From Palsa-506 sp963786975 (lineage in GTDB: Bacteria; Actinomycetota; Actinomycetes; Streptosporangiales; Streptosporangiaceae): a stretch of 64,000 bases of DNA. The stretch lies in contig CAWBBE010000011.1 of the NCBI GenBank assembly GCA_963786975.1, positions 372,001 to 436,000 on the forward strand. The letters run 5' to 3'. The notes under the pieces were generated by a model, which ran no database searches, had not been told where the DNA came from, and was given only the letters and a program-made list of their open reading frames with translations. A program made the translations under genes and the position numbers. Position 1 is the stretch's first letter. Each line of letters starts with the position of its first letter. Positions 11,679 through 21,393 of this stretch are shown here, one piece after another.

Positions 11679-13950
11679 ATGCTCGCAGACCGGCTGCCGT
11701 GGTTGCGGCGGAGCGGTCGCAGGCTCGCGGCCGGCATTATCGTCGCGGCGCTGGCCGTTCCCGTGGCCAGCGGCCATGCGGCCGCGAGCGCCCTGCCGGG
11801 CCTGAAACAGGTCGACTACCTGGGATACCAGTTCCGGGTGCCGCGCTCCTGGCCGGTGATAAACCTGGCCCGGCACCCGCGGGCCTGCGTCCGATTCGAC
11901 CGGCACGTCATTTACCTGGGCCGGCCGGGAGCCAATCAGGAGTGCCCAAGCTGGCTGATCGGCAGCACCGAGGCAATGCAGATCGGGCCGGCCGCCGGGC
12001 AGAATTATCACCGGTCAGTGGAGAACCCGATATCCCGGCAGATCATCGTATCCGCTGCGCGAATCCGGGTAACCGCCACCTTTAACAATGACCCTACCCA
12101 GATCTACCGGATCCTGGCCAGCGCCGCGCTGCCCGCGCCGGTCATCGTGGTGCCCAACCCCAACCCCAACCCGAACCCGCGCGGGGCCGGCCGCGGCGCG
12201 AATCCGCGCGTCCTGTCAGCGGCCGACAGCGCGCAGTTCCCGCGGGTCAACCCGCCGGAGCTGCCCGCCGACGTGGCGAACTTCCGCGGTCGCGGCTTCG
12301 ACGCCTGCACAGCGCCGAGCAGGTCATACATGCGGGCCTGGCGCAGGCACTCGCATTACCGCGCGGTCGGCATCTACATCGGCGGCCGGGACCGGGCCTG
12401 CGGCCAGCGGAACCTGTCAGCGGGCTGGATCCGGCACGAGGCGGCGGCAGGCTGGCGGTTCTTCCCCATGTACGTCGGCCCGCAGGCGTCGTTCAACCAG
12501 CTCAAGGCGCCGGTCCGGGAGGCCAGGCGGGCCGCCCGCGATGCGGTCGCGCAGGCCAGGCGGCTGGGTTTCGGGCCGCGGACCCCGATCTACTACGACA
12601 TGGAGGCGTACCGTCCGCGCCGCACCGGCGAGGTGCTCAGGTTCGCCTCGGCCTGGACCAGGCGGCTGCACAAGCTGGGCTACCGGGCCGGCATCTACAG
12701 CAGTTCCCAGTCCGGCATCGTGGACCTGGCCAGGCATTACGGGAGTCACCGCTTCAAGATGCCGGACGTCATCTACGACGCGCTGTGGAACGGATCCCGG
12801 AACACCAAGGACCGGTTCCTGCGCAAGGGGGAATGGGGCAGGCACCAGCGGCTGCATCAGTACAGCGGCAATGTCACGCAGACCTTCGGCGGGGACACCA
12901 TCAACATCGACAAGGACTACCTGAACGTCCGGCTGGCGACGCCGGGCGGCACCCGGCAGGCATCCCAGGCGGCGGCCCAGCCGGACGGGACGGTCGACGC
13001 GTTCTTCCGCGGCACTGATCACCGCCTCTGGCACGTGGGACCGCTGTTCGGCTCGGGCTCCGGCGCGGACCGGGCCGTCCCGGCGGCTCTGGGCGGTACC
13101 CTGACCGCGCAGCCGACCGTGGTCTCGCCGGTCCCGGGCGCGCTTGACGTCTTCTTCGAGGGACCGGGCCACGCGCTCTGGGAGGAAGCGCGCAAGGCGG
13201 GCCGGTCATGGTCGGCACCGAGGAAGATCGGCCGGATGGGCGTGATCGGAAGCGCCGGCCGCGGTCGCGCAGCCGGGCGGCGTGGTCGACGTGTTCTGGC
13301 GCGGTTCCGCCGACGATCACCTCTGGCACGGCCAGCTCAGCCCGGGAAAGGGCTGGCGGGGGCCGCAGGACCTGGGCGGCAGCCTCGCCTCCGGCCCGTC
13401 GCCTGCCGAGTCCTTCCCCGGCACGGTGCAGGTCTTCTGGAAGGGCGGCGACGGCGCGCTCTGGCATGTGATCCGGCGGCCCGGGCGGACCTGGACCAGG
13501 CCGTCGAGCCTCGGCATGGGCCCGCTCGGCGGCCCGCCGCGCGCCAGCGCGCGCCGCGGCGGGGCCATCGACGTGTTCTGGCGGGGATCCGGTAACGACC
13601 GGCTGTGGCTGGCGTCGTTCGCGCCGCACCGCCGCTGGTCCGGGCCGCGGGAGCTGGGCGGTAGCCTCGCCTCGGCGCCGTTCCCGCTGATGTCGTCCGG
13701 CGGCCGGGTGCACGTCTTCTGGCGTGGCACCGACCACCTGCTCTGGCAGACCGCGCGCGGGCCGCGCACGGGCTGGCGGCGGCCGGCCAGCCTGCACATG
13801 GGGCTGCTGCGCGGCGGCCCGTTCGGCATCGCCGGCCGCGGCGGGCGGAGCGTGGTTTTCTGGCGGGGCAGCGCTGGCCACCTGTGGTTCGCCGCGCAGC
13901 AGGCCGGCGGCTGGAGCCGGCCGCAGGACCTCGGCGGCCACGTTGGCTAG
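11679..13950 (+). CDS. Secreted DUF1906 glycoside-hydrolase-like protein with seven PLL-type repeats (frameshifted)
   Basis: A secreted protein of about 756 residues after repair. The signal peptide is RRSGRRLAAGIIVAALAVPV then an Ala-x-Ala site. A unique ~130-residue domain and a PNPNPNPNP linker follow, then a DUF1906 (Rv2525c-like) TIM-barrel domain: GFDACTAPSRSYMRAW, AVGIYIGGRDRAC, GWRFFPMYVG, TPIYYDMEAY with acidic residues, GYRAGIYSSSQSG. The C-terminus has seven repeats centred on DAFFRGTDHRLWH, DVFFEGPGHALWE, DVFWRGSADDHLWH, QVFWKGGDGALWH, DVFWRGSGNDRLW, HVFWRGTDHLLWQ and VVFWRGSAGHLWF, fitting a seven-bladed lectin-like propeller. The frame moves from 0 to +1 near 13250 (GVIGS to APAAVAQ), breaking between repeats two and three. 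Likely binds and perhaps cleaves cell-surface glycans; the substrate is unknown. Confidence 0.8.
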
Positions 13951-14209
13951 CGCGCGTGAGCGCCTGCATCCGGGCGCACTGGGTAGGATGGCGTGAGTTA
14001 CCCGACTGCTAGCACCACCTGGCCGTGGCGGATTGCGACGACCGGTCCCAATGGTTGGTTTCCGTCCCCGAGGGTAACGGGGGCGGAGCGAACACGACAT
14101 CCAGCCGGGCGACAAACGCGACATCCCGCCAGGCGCAACTTCGGTGCGGTATACCTGTGTTACCTATCTCAACACTCATCTCAACAGCACGCGTCGACCT
14201 AGGACACTC

Positions 14210-14911
14210 ATGACTATGGCCCGGCCAAAGATCGTGAACGCTGCATGGCAGATGCTCCCGGAGCCGCTGCGGGGCAAGCTCCGCGGTAACACCGGCCGGC
14301 GGTTCATCCGGTTCGTGCCGGTCTCGCTGGCCGCCGTGGCCGCCAGCCAGCTCACGCTGGCGGTGCTGGTCGGCATCACCAAGGTCAGCGCCGGGACGTC
14401 CGCGATCATCGCGTCGATGGTCGGCGCCGCGGTGAGCTACGTGCTCAGCCGGTGGGCCTGGGAGCGCAAGGGCAAGCCGCACCTGCTCAAGGAGACGCTG
14501 CCGTTCTGGCTGGTCTCGGTCGGCGCCTGGATCGTCCTCGGCCTGGCGAGTCATTACGCGAGCGTCTGGGCCATCTCGATCGGCGCGAGCCACTGGGAGC
14601 GCGTGGCCATCGTCAACGTGGCCTATTTCCTGACCAACTGCGTGACGTTCGTCACCAGGTTCGCGATCTTCCACTACGTGCTGTTCGCGAACCGGGGATC
14701 GCGGGCAACGGAACTCGCGGCCGACAGTCCGGCCGGCGGCCCGGGCCTGGCCGCGGCCGGCCGGGAGGCCGGGCCGGGCATCGCCCGCCCGGCCCGCGGG
14801 GCGCACCCGAACGGTGCGGCCGGAGCGCACGGCGCCGGCCACGCCGGTCAGGGCGAGCCGGTCCCCTTCGCGCTGGCCGCCGACCGGCCGCCGCCCCGCG
14901 CGCGCCGCTGA
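14210..14911 (+). CDS. GtrA-like membrane protein
   Basis: A 233-residue membrane protein with four hydrophobic segments (FVPVSLAAVAASQLTLAVL; SAIIASMVGAAVSYVLSRW; PFWLVSVGAWIVLGLASHY; VAIVNVAYFLTNCVTFVTRF) and the FHYVLF ending that matches the GtrA/DPMS3 family. Such proteins are thought to flip or help translocate polyprenyl-linked sugars made by a partner glycosyltransferase. That fits the convergent GT2 gene, whose 3' end overlaps this one by 64 bp. The start is ATG at 14210 after agga, or the ATG two codons later; a longer ORF from 14144 lacks support. The last ~60 residues are Gly/Ala/His-rich and disordered. Confidence 0.85.
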   Translation: MTMARPKIVNAAWQMLPEPLRGKLRGNTGRRFIRFVPVSLAAVAASQLTLAVLVGITKVSAGTSAIIASMVGAAVSYVLSRWAWERKGKPHLLKETLPFWLVSVGAWIVLGLASHYASVWAISIGASHWERVAIVNVAYFLTNCVTFVTRFAIFHYVLFANRGSRATELAADSPAGGPGLAAAGREAGPGIARPARGAHPNGAAGAHGAGHAGQGEPVPFALAADRPPPRARR

Positions 14912-15684
14912 CGCTCCCGCCACCAGGTTCCGCCGATCACGCCGACGAAGCGCAGGCCGTAGAAGACGTTGTTGCCCTTCTTGCTCTTGCCGACCTGCCG
15001 CCGGTGAATCGTGGCCGGCCGCTCGACCACCCGGTAGCCGTGCGTGATGACGCCGATCAGCAGTTCCGCCGCCTGGTACTGCGGCTGCTCGAGCAGCACG
15101 GTCCCGGTCACCTCGGCCCGCATCGCCCGCAGCCCGAACGTGGTGTCGCTGATCCGCTGGCCGGTCAGCGCGCTGATGGTCACCGCGAACACCCGGACCC
15201 CCAGCCGCCGCACCGGATCCCTGGTCTCCTCGCTGCCGAGCCGCCGCGACCCGGTGACGAAATCGGCCTCGCCGGCCAGGATCGGCTCCAGCAGCCGCTC
15301 GATCTCCGCCGGGTTGTACTGGCCGTCGGCGTCCGTCGTCACGATGTACTGCGCACCGCCCTCGCGGGCCAGCCGGTAGCCGAGCCGCAGCGCCGCACCC
15401 TGGCCGCGGTTGACCGGCACATCGCAGACCAGCGCGCCGGCCGCAGCGGCCTCCTTCACCGTGCCGTCGGCCGCGCCGTCTGATACCACGATCTTCGCGG
15501 TCGCGAGCCCGCAGACCTGCGCGGGCAGCGCCTCGATGACCGGCCCGATCGCGCCTTCCTCGTTGTAGGCGGCGATCACGATAGCCACCGGCGGCAGCCC
15601 GGTCGCCCGCGACCCGTACTGGTCGTTGAAAGCGCGGATGGCGTCGCCGTCGATGACCGCGTCGGCGGTCGGCGTAGTGGTCAT
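14848..15684 (-). CDS. Family 2 glycosyltransferase (polyprenyl-phosphate sugar synthase-like)
   Basis: A 278-residue GT-A enzyme of the dolichyl/polyprenyl-phosphate mannose synthase type. Motifs are VAIVIAAYNEEGAIGPVIEAL (nucleotide-sugar fold), IVVSDGAADGT, VNRGQGAALRLGY and TTDADGQYNPAEI, whose D-A-D binds the metal and sugar nucleotide, followed by GSRRLG and HRRQVGKSKKGNN near the end. No membrane helices are present, so the partner GtrA-like protein may supply the membrane step. Its ATG overlaps the TGA of the upstream epimerase gene by four bases, implying coupled translation. It probably charges a lipid carrier with a sugar for surface glycans; the sugar is unknown. Confidence 0.9.
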   Translation of the reverse strand: MTTTPTADAVIDGDAIRAFNDQYGSRATGLPPVAIVIAAYNEEGAIGPVIEALPAQVCGLATAKIVVSDGAADGTVKEAAAAGALVCDVPVNRGQGAALRLGYRLAREGGAQYIVTTDADGQYNPAEIERLLEPILAGEADFVTGSRRLGSEETRDPVRRLGVRVFAVTISALTGQRISDTTFGLRAMRAEVTGTVLLEQPQYQAAELLIGVITHGYRVVERPATIHRRQVGKSKKGNNVFYGLRFVGVIGGTWWRERQRRARGGGRSAASAKGTGSP

Positions 15685-16595
15685 TTCGCTGCCTCCGAGA
15701 ATTCCGGCCAGACGGTGGCGATGCCGGATTTGAGGTCATGGACCGGCGCGTAGCCCAGCGCCCTGGCCGCCGAGATGTCGATGATCACGGCGGGCATCTC
15801 GCCCGGCTTGGCCGGAACGTTCTGCACCGGTATGTCGGCGCCGGTCACGCTGCGCGCGGCGGCGACGATCTCGTTCACCGTCACGGACTCGCCCGCGCCG
15901 AGGATCAGCGGCCCGGTGCAGCCGGCCCGCAGCGCGAGCCGGACGCCGGCCACGATGTCGTCGACGTGCACCAGGTCGCGGACCTGACTCCCGTCGCCGT
16001 ATACCTGCACGCCGCGGCCGTCCCTGGCCGCGCGCATCAGCCGGGGCACGAAGCTGTCCTTCTCCGCCATGCCGGGGCCGTAGACGTTGGAGAACCGGAG
16101 CGAGCAGCCCGTCATGCCGTAGCAGGCCGCGTACGCGCCGAGCAGCATCTCGCCGGCCGCCTTGGTCGCCCCGTACGGGGTCAGCGGCCGGAGCGGGATC
16201 TGCTCGGTGATGGTGGCCCGGCCGACGTCGCCGGTGACCGCGTTCGTCGAGGCGAGCACGAACGCGCCGACATCCTTGCGCCGCGCCTGCTCCAGCAGGG
16301 CCGCCGTCGCGTCGACGTTGAGCGCGTGGGTGCCGACCGGATCCTCGACCGACAGCAGCACGCGGGTCACCGCGGCCAGGTGGATGATCACTTCCGTGCC
16401 CGGGCTGACCGCGGCCGCCACGACTTCCGGATCGCACAGGTCGCCGACCACGGTCGGGACGGTATCGTCAGGGAATTTCCGCAGGTCCGCAACCGTGACG
16501 TCGGCGCCGGCCTGCACCAGCGCGCGGACCAGCCGCCGCCCGATGAATCCGGATCCGCCCGTCACGAGTACGCGGGAACGACTCTCATTCCCCAT
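15681..16595 (-). CDS. NAD-dependent epimerase/dehydratase
   Basis: A 304-residue extended short-chain dehydrogenase acting on nucleotide sugars. It has the NAD motif VLVTGGSGFIGRRL at the N-terminus, HLAAVTRV, the catalytic triad elements (STNAV and YGATKAAGE with Tyr and Lys), and FSNVYGPGM, close to UDP-glucose 4-epimerase relatives. The exact sugar is not predictable. I chose ATG 16595, which has GGAG six bases upstream; a GTG at 16610 is possible. It heads a two-gene unit with the GT2, so the pair probably makes an activated sugar and loads it on a carrier. The 280 bases upstream to the riboswitch hold no gene. Confidence 0.9.
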   Translation of the reverse strand: MGNESRSRVLVTGGSGFIGRRLVRALVQAGADVTVADLRKFPDDTVPTVVGDLCDPEVVAAAVSPGTEVIIHLAAVTRVLLSVEDPVGTHALNVDATAALLEQARRKDVGAFVLASTNAVTGDVGRATITEQIPLRPLTPYGATKAAGEMLLGAYAACYGMTGCSLRFSNVYGPGMAEKDSFVPRLMRAARDGRGVQVYGDGSQVRDLVHVDDIVAGVRLALRAGCTGPLILGAGESVTVNEIVAAARSVTGADIPVQNVPAKPGEMPAVIIDISAARALGYAPVHDLKSGIATVWPEFSEAAK

Positions 16596-16894
16596 CGATG
16601 CTCCATTCACGTTGGATGTCCTGTGTCCATCGGTTGTATCGGGTTTAACCGCATTCGGTCATCCGGTCACGCTGAACCGCGGTCACGGAATCGCTGAGCT
16701 TTTCAGTCAGGCCGGCGCCTGCATGCCCGCGCCCGCCGTCGACCGGCAGGGACTGCCAGGCCAGCCGGAGGCGCGGGGCCAGGCTGCGCTGCGTCGTGCG
16801 CCGCCAGCTTGGGGACGGGTGTCCTTATCCCGGTTGCGCGTGGTCAGTGTATCGGCGGACGGGCGTGCGCCAGCCCGCAAGTCGGTGGTTGTGC

Positions 16895-17080
16895 AATGCT
16901 GTTAAGCCGATGGCACTGCGGAGGAACCCGGTGCGAAACCGGGGCTGTCGCGCAACTGTGACCGGGGAGTGACCCTCAGCGGCCACTGCCGCGGATCTGG
17001 TCCCGCCGCTGGCGGGCCCGCCGCGGCGGGAAGGCGGGGCGAGCGCCGATCCGGAAGCCAGGAGACTCTGCCCATCGGCT
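16895..17080 (+). promoter_or_regulatory. Cobalamin (adenosylcobalamin) riboswitch
   Basis: The 527-base gap before the corrin operon holds a cobalamin riboswitch. Its parts are in the canonical order: GGAACCCGGTG-CGAAA-CCGGGGC (16923–16944), GCGCAACTGTGACC (16950–16963), GCCACTG (16982–16988), a variable GC-rich arm (about 17000–17040), and the B12 box GAAGCCAGGAGAC…GCC (17053–17072). It is expected to shut expression when coenzyme B12 binds. In actinomycetes that is usually by blocking translation, and the site lies about 45 bases before the first ATG. Nothing else is seen from 16596 to 16890. Confidence 0.93.
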
Positions 17081-17122
17081 GGACCAACTGCGGGCGCGGA
17101 CACCCGGGAAGGACGAGGCTCG

Positions 17123-19364
17123 ATGACGCCAGCCCCACCCCAGGCCAGCCGGAGCCCAGCCAGCCCGGGCCCAGGCGGCCCGGGCCCGGCCCGCTGCGGA
17201 CCGGCCGCTGGCCGGGCAGCAGGCCGCGGGCCGGCCTGACTACCCGTTCGCCGCGATCGTCGGGATGGCTGACCTCAAGCTCGCGCTGCTGCTGAACGCC
17301 GTGTCGCCGGCCATCGGCGGGGTGCTCGTCCGGGGCGAGAAGGGCACGGCGAAGTCGACCGTGGTCCGCGGGCTCGCCGCGCTGCTGCCGCCCGCGGACG
17401 TCGTGGCGGGCTGCCGGTTCGCCTGCGACCCCGCCGCGCCCGACCCCGATTGCCCGGACGGCCCGCATCCGGACCGGCCGGCCTCGCTGCGGCGGCCCGC
17501 GCGGCTGGCCGAGCTGCCGGTCGGCGCGACCGAGGACCGGCTGGCCGGATCCCTGGACATCGAGCGCGCGCTGGCCGAAGGCGTCGCCGCGTTCGAGCCC
17601 GGGCTGCTCGCCGCCGCGCACCGCGGCCTGCTCTACGTCGACGAGGTGAACCTGCTGCATGATCACCTCGTCGACCTGCTGCTCGACGCGGCCGCGCTGG
17701 GCGTGAACTACGTCGAGCGGGAAGGCCTGTCGGTCCGGCACGCCGCCAGGTTCCTGCTGGTGGGCACCATGAACCCGGAGGAAGGCGAGCTCCGGCCGCA
17801 GCTGCTGGACCGGTTCGGGCTGACCGTCGAGGTGGCCGCGAGCAAGGACCCGGCGCAGCGCGCCGAGGTCGTCCGCCGCCGGCTGGCGTATGAGACGGAC
17901 CCAGTCCGGTTCGCCGCGGGCTGGGCTGCGGATTTGAAACGGATTGCCGGGCGCGTGGTCACCGCTCGCGAGCGGCTGCCAGCGGTGCGGCTGCCGGACC
18001 GGGTCCTGCAGCAGATCTGCTCGGTCTGCGGGGCCTTCGAGGTCGACGGCCTGCGCGCCGACCTGGTCACGGCACGGGCCGCCATCGCGCTGGCGGCCTG
18101 GCACGGCCGCGATGAGGTGGCGGAGGACGACGTGCGCCAGGCCGCCAGGCTCGCGCTGCCGCACCGGCGCCGCCGGGATCCCTTCGACGTGCCCGGACTC
18201 GACGAGCAGGCACTCGACGAGGCGCTGGCGGACGCGCTCCGCTCGCCACCGGAGCCCCCGGCCGGCCGGCTGCCGGACGACGCTGACCCGGGCGGCGCCG
18301 GTCCGGACGGCACGGATCCGGACGGTACCGATCCGGATGGCACGAGCCCGGACGGGCCGGACGATCATCACCCGGGCGGCGGCGGCCCGGGCGGCGCGCC
18401 GCCACCCGGTCCGGACGGCGGCCGGCCGCCGCCGGACCCGGGCGGGCCCGCGCCGGATGCTGACCGGCAGGCCGCCACGGCGCCGGCCGGGCCCGGCGCC
18501 GCCGCCCGGCGCGATCCGGCCCAGGATAGGAGCGCCCAGGCCGCGACCGCGCCGTTCCGGCCCCGGCTGCTCACCGTGACCGGCATCGGGCAGGGCGCGC
18601 CGGGCCGGCGTTCCGCGGCCCGCACCCCGTACGGCCGGGTGGCCGGCGCCCGGCGGCCGGCCGGGCAGGTGCACTCGGTGCACCTGCCCGCCACCTTGCG
18701 CGCCGCCGCGCCCCGGGCCGGCCGGGCAGCCGCGCCGGACTCCGCGCCGAGGATCCGGATCCGGCCAGCGGACTTGCGCGAGACCGTGCGGGTCGGCCGG
18801 GAGGGCAACCTGGTGCTGTTCGCCGTCGACGCCAGCGGCTCGATGGCCGCCGGCCAGCGCATCCGCGCGGTCAAGGGCGCGGTGCTCTCCCTGCTGCTCG
18901 ATGCCTATCAGCGCAGGGACAAGGTGGGCCTGGTCACGTTCCGCGGCGCGGCGGCCGACCTGGCGCTGCCCCCGACGTCCTCGGTGGAGGCGGGCGCCCG
19001 GCGGCTGGCGGCATTGCCGACCGGGGGCCGGACCCCGCTGGCGGCCGGCCTCGCGCTGGCGGCCAGGGTGCTGCGGAACGAGCGGCTCAGGGATCCCGAC
19101 CGCCGCCCGCTGCTCGTGGTCGTCACCGACGGCCGGGCCACCAGCGGCACCGCCGCGGAGCTGGCCCGGGCGGCAGGCGCGCTGGCCGGAGTGGCCGCCG
19201 TGGTGATCGACTGCGAGTCCGGCGCCGTCCGGCTCGGCCTCGCGGCTCGGCTGGCCACGCGGCTCGGCGGCACCGCGGTCCGGCTGGAGGAACTCGCGGC
19301 CGGCGGCATCACCGGCGTGGTCCGCGCGCACGCGCCCGGGGGCCGGCGGCGGGGGGCGGCCTGA
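17123..19364 (+). CDS. ChlI–ChlD type cobaltochelatase AAA+/VWA subunit
   Basis: A fused AAA+ and von Willebrand A protein, the energy-using partner of CobN, equivalent to magnesium chelatase BchI plus BchD. The AAA+ part has VLVRGEKGTAKSTVVRGL (Walker A), GLLYVDEVNLL (Walker B) and FLLVGTMNPEEGELRPQLLDRFG. A long Pro/Gly/Asp-rich linker (about 18260–18480) follows. The VWA part has VLFAVDASGSMAAGQR with the DxSxS metal site and VVVTDGRATSG. The conserved entry YPFAAIVGMADLKLALLL lies upstream of the first in-frame ATG (17265), in a frame with no start. ATG 17123, just after the riboswitch, is one frame off, so I infer an indel in the ggcccggg-rich stretch 17130–17230. It overlaps cobO by the TGATG junction. 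Confidence 0.88.
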
Positions 19365-19960
19365 TGCCGCAGGGCAAGCCGGCCACCGTGCCGGACGACG
19401 GCCTGACCACCCGGCAGCGGCGCGGCCAGCCGCTGGTGATCGTGCACACCGGCGCTGGTAAGGGCAAGTCGACCGCCGCCTTCGGGCTGGCGCTGCGCGC
19501 CTGGAACCAGGGCTGGCCGGTAGCCGTATTCCAGTTCGTGAAGTCAGCCAAATGGCGGGTCGGCGAGGAGCGCGCGCTGAGCACGCTCGGCGGCAGCGGC
19601 GCGGGCGGAACGGTCACCTGGCACAAGATGGGCGAGGGCTGGTCCTGGATCCAGCGCGATACCGCCGACCACGCGGAACGTGCCGCCGAGGGCTGGGCGC
19701 AGATCCGCCGGGATCTCGCCGCGCAGGCCTACCGGCTGTACGTGCTCGACGAGTTCACCTACCCGATCAAGTGGGGCTGGGTGGACGTCGACGAGGTCAT
19801 CGCCGTGCTGGCGGCCCGGCCGGGCAACCAGCACGTAGTGATCACCGGCCGGGACGCTGATCCTAAGCTGGTTGCCTTCGCCGACCTGGTCACCGAGATG
19901 ACGAAGGTCAGGCACCCGATGGACGCCGGCCAGAAGGGCCAGAAGGGGATCGAATGGTAG
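19364..19960 (+). CDS. cobO: Cob(I)yrinic acid a,c-diamide adenosyltransferase
   Basis: A 198-residue CobA/CobO/BtuR-type ATP:corrinoid adenosyltransferase, which attaches the 5'-deoxyadenosyl group to reduced cobalt in corrinoids. It has the P-loop HTGAGKGKSTAAFG, VFQFVKSAKW, YRLYVLDEFTYPIKWGW and HVVITGRDADPKLVAFADLVTEM, all typical, and normal length. The ATG overlaps the previous stop. In the operon it acts after CobN/ChlID have inserted cobalt. Confidence 0.96.
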   Translation: MPQGKPATVPDDGLTTRQRRGQPLVIVHTGAGKGKSTAAFGLALRAWNQGWPVAVFQFVKSAKWRVGEERALSTLGGSGAGGTVTWHKMGEGWSWIQRDTADHAERAAEGWAQIRRDLAAQAYRLYVLDEFTYPIKWGWVDVDEVIAVLAARPGNQHVVITGRDADPKLVAFADLVTEMTKVRHPMDAGQKGQKGIEW

Positions 19961-21393
19961 CCATCCCGCGGCTGGTCATCGCCGCCCCGTCATCCGGGAG
20001 CGGCAAGACGACCGTGGCCACCGGCCTGATGGCGGCGCTGACCAGCCGGGGCCTGCGGGTGTCCGGGCACAAGACCGGCCCGGATTACATCGACCCTGGC
20101 TACCACGCGCTGGCCACCGGCCGGCCGGGCCGCAACCTGGACCCGGTGCTCTGCGGCGAGGAACTGATCGCCCCGCTGTTCCTGCACGGCGCGGCGGATG
20201 CCGACGTGGCCGTGATCGAGGGCGTCATGGGCCTCTTCGACGGCATCGCCCCGGGCCCGCCCGGCGCCGCGAGCGCCGGTTACCCGGACTGGCCGGCCGA
20301 CCCCGGCTTCGGCTCCACCGCGCACCTGGCCAGGCTGCTGGCCGCGCCGGTCGTGCTGGTCGCCGACGCGGCGGCGGCCGGCCGGTCGGTGGCCGCGCTG
20401 GCGGCCGGCTTCCGTGACTACGACCCGCGGACGAAGCTGGCCGGGGTGATACTCAACCGGGTCGGCTCGGACCGGCACGAGCGGCTGCTGCGGGACGCGC
20501 TCGACGGCATCGGGCTGCCGGTGCTCGGGGCGATCAGGCGCACCGACGCGGTGGCCACGCCATCCCGGCACCTGGGCCTGGTCCCCGCCGCCGAGCGGCT
20601 GGCCAGCGCGAAGCGGGCGGTGGCCCAGCTGGGCGCGCTGATCAGCGCCTCGTGCGACATCGGCGCGCTGCTGGCGCTGGCCGGCAGCGCGCCGCCGGTC
20701 AGCGCAGCCCCCTGGGACCCGGCCGTCGCGCTATTCCGCGATCCCGCGGACTTCTCCGTGGCCGCGGCCGGATCATGGGCAGCGGCCGGGCCGGCGCCGG
20801 TGATCGCCGTCGCCAAGGGACCGGCGTTCACGTTCGGTTATGCCGAGCAGGCCGAGCTGCTGGCCGCGGCCGGCGCCCGGGTCCTCCGCTTCGACCCGCT
20901 GACCGACGAGGCGCTGCCGGACGGCACCGCCGCGCTGCTGATCGGAGGCGGGTTCCCGCAGGTGCACGCCAGCGAGCTGGCCGCCAACCAGCCGATGCGC
21001 CGCCAGGTCGCCGCGCTGGCCGCATCCGGCGCCCCGGTCGCGGCCGAGTGCGCCGGGCTGCTGTACCTCGCCAGGACACTGGAGGGCCAGCCGATGTGCG
21101 GCGTGATCGCCGCCGACGCCGCGATGACGCCGAAGCTGACGCTCGGCTACCGCGCCGCCGTCGCCGCCGCGGACTCCGTCATTGCCCGGGCCGGCGACCA
21201 GGTGCGAGGGCACGAGTTCCATCGGACCTCCGTTTCAAATGAAACTGCTGATGCTCCGGCGTGGCGGCTTTCCTCCGGTGCCAGCGAGGGCTTCGTCCGC
21301 GGCGCCATGGTGGCGTCCTACCTGCACCTGCACTGGGCGGCTCAGCCGGCGTTCGCGGCCAGGCTGGTGGCGGCAGCCGGGGCAGCGCGGTGA
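19954..21393 (+). CDS. cobB: Cobyrinate/hydrogenobyrinate a,c-diamide synthase
   Basis: A 479-residue glutamine- and ATP-dependent amidotransferase that amidates side chains a and c of the corrin ring. The N-terminal synthase domain carries APSSGSGKTTVATGLMAAL (P-loop) and GHKTGPDYIDPGYH. The C-terminal type-1 glutaminase domain carries GGGFPQVHASELAAN, AAECAGLLYLARTL with the nucleophile Cys, and GHEFHRTS. The start ATG lies inside the end of cobO (7-base overlap) and its stop overlaps the cobI GTG. The product is the substrate of CobN in the late-cobalt route. Confidence 0.95.
   Translation: MVAIPRLVIAAPSSGSGKTTVATGLMAALTSRGLRVSGHKTGPDYIDPGYHALATGRPGRNLDPVLCGEELIAPLFLHGAADADVAVIEGVMGLFDGIAPGPPGAASAGYPDWPADPGFGSTAHLARLLAAPVVLVADAAAAGRSVAALAAGFRDYDPRTKLAGVILNRVGSDRHERLLRDALDGIGLPVLGAIRRTDAVATPSRHLGLVPAAERLASAKRAVAQLGALISASCDIGALLALAGSAPPVSAAPWDPAVALFRDPADFSVAAAGSWAAAGPAPVIAVAKGPAFTFGYAEQAELLAAAGARVLRFDPLTDEALPDGTAALLIGGGFPQVHASELAANQPMRRQVAALAASGAPVAAECAGLLYLARTLEGQPMCGVIAADAAMTPKLTLGYRAAVAAADSVIARAGDQVRGHEFHRTSVSNETADAPAWRLSSGASEGFVRGAMVASYLHLHWAAQPAFAARLVAAAGAAR

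Noticed and set aside
16902..19331. An 809-codon ORF on the minus strand opposite chlID, and a 1,084-codon one opposite dapA/rnj (52295–55549)
   Set aside because: They mirror strong plus-strand genes, have Arg/Gly/Pro-rich composition and no domain motifs. Long antisense ORFs are expected in very GC-rich coding DNA.
17265..19364. ATG 17265 as the true start of the ChlI/ChlD protein
   Set aside because: The conserved YPFAAIVG that opens this family is encoded just upstream in the same frame, so the start must lie earlier and an indel is more likely.
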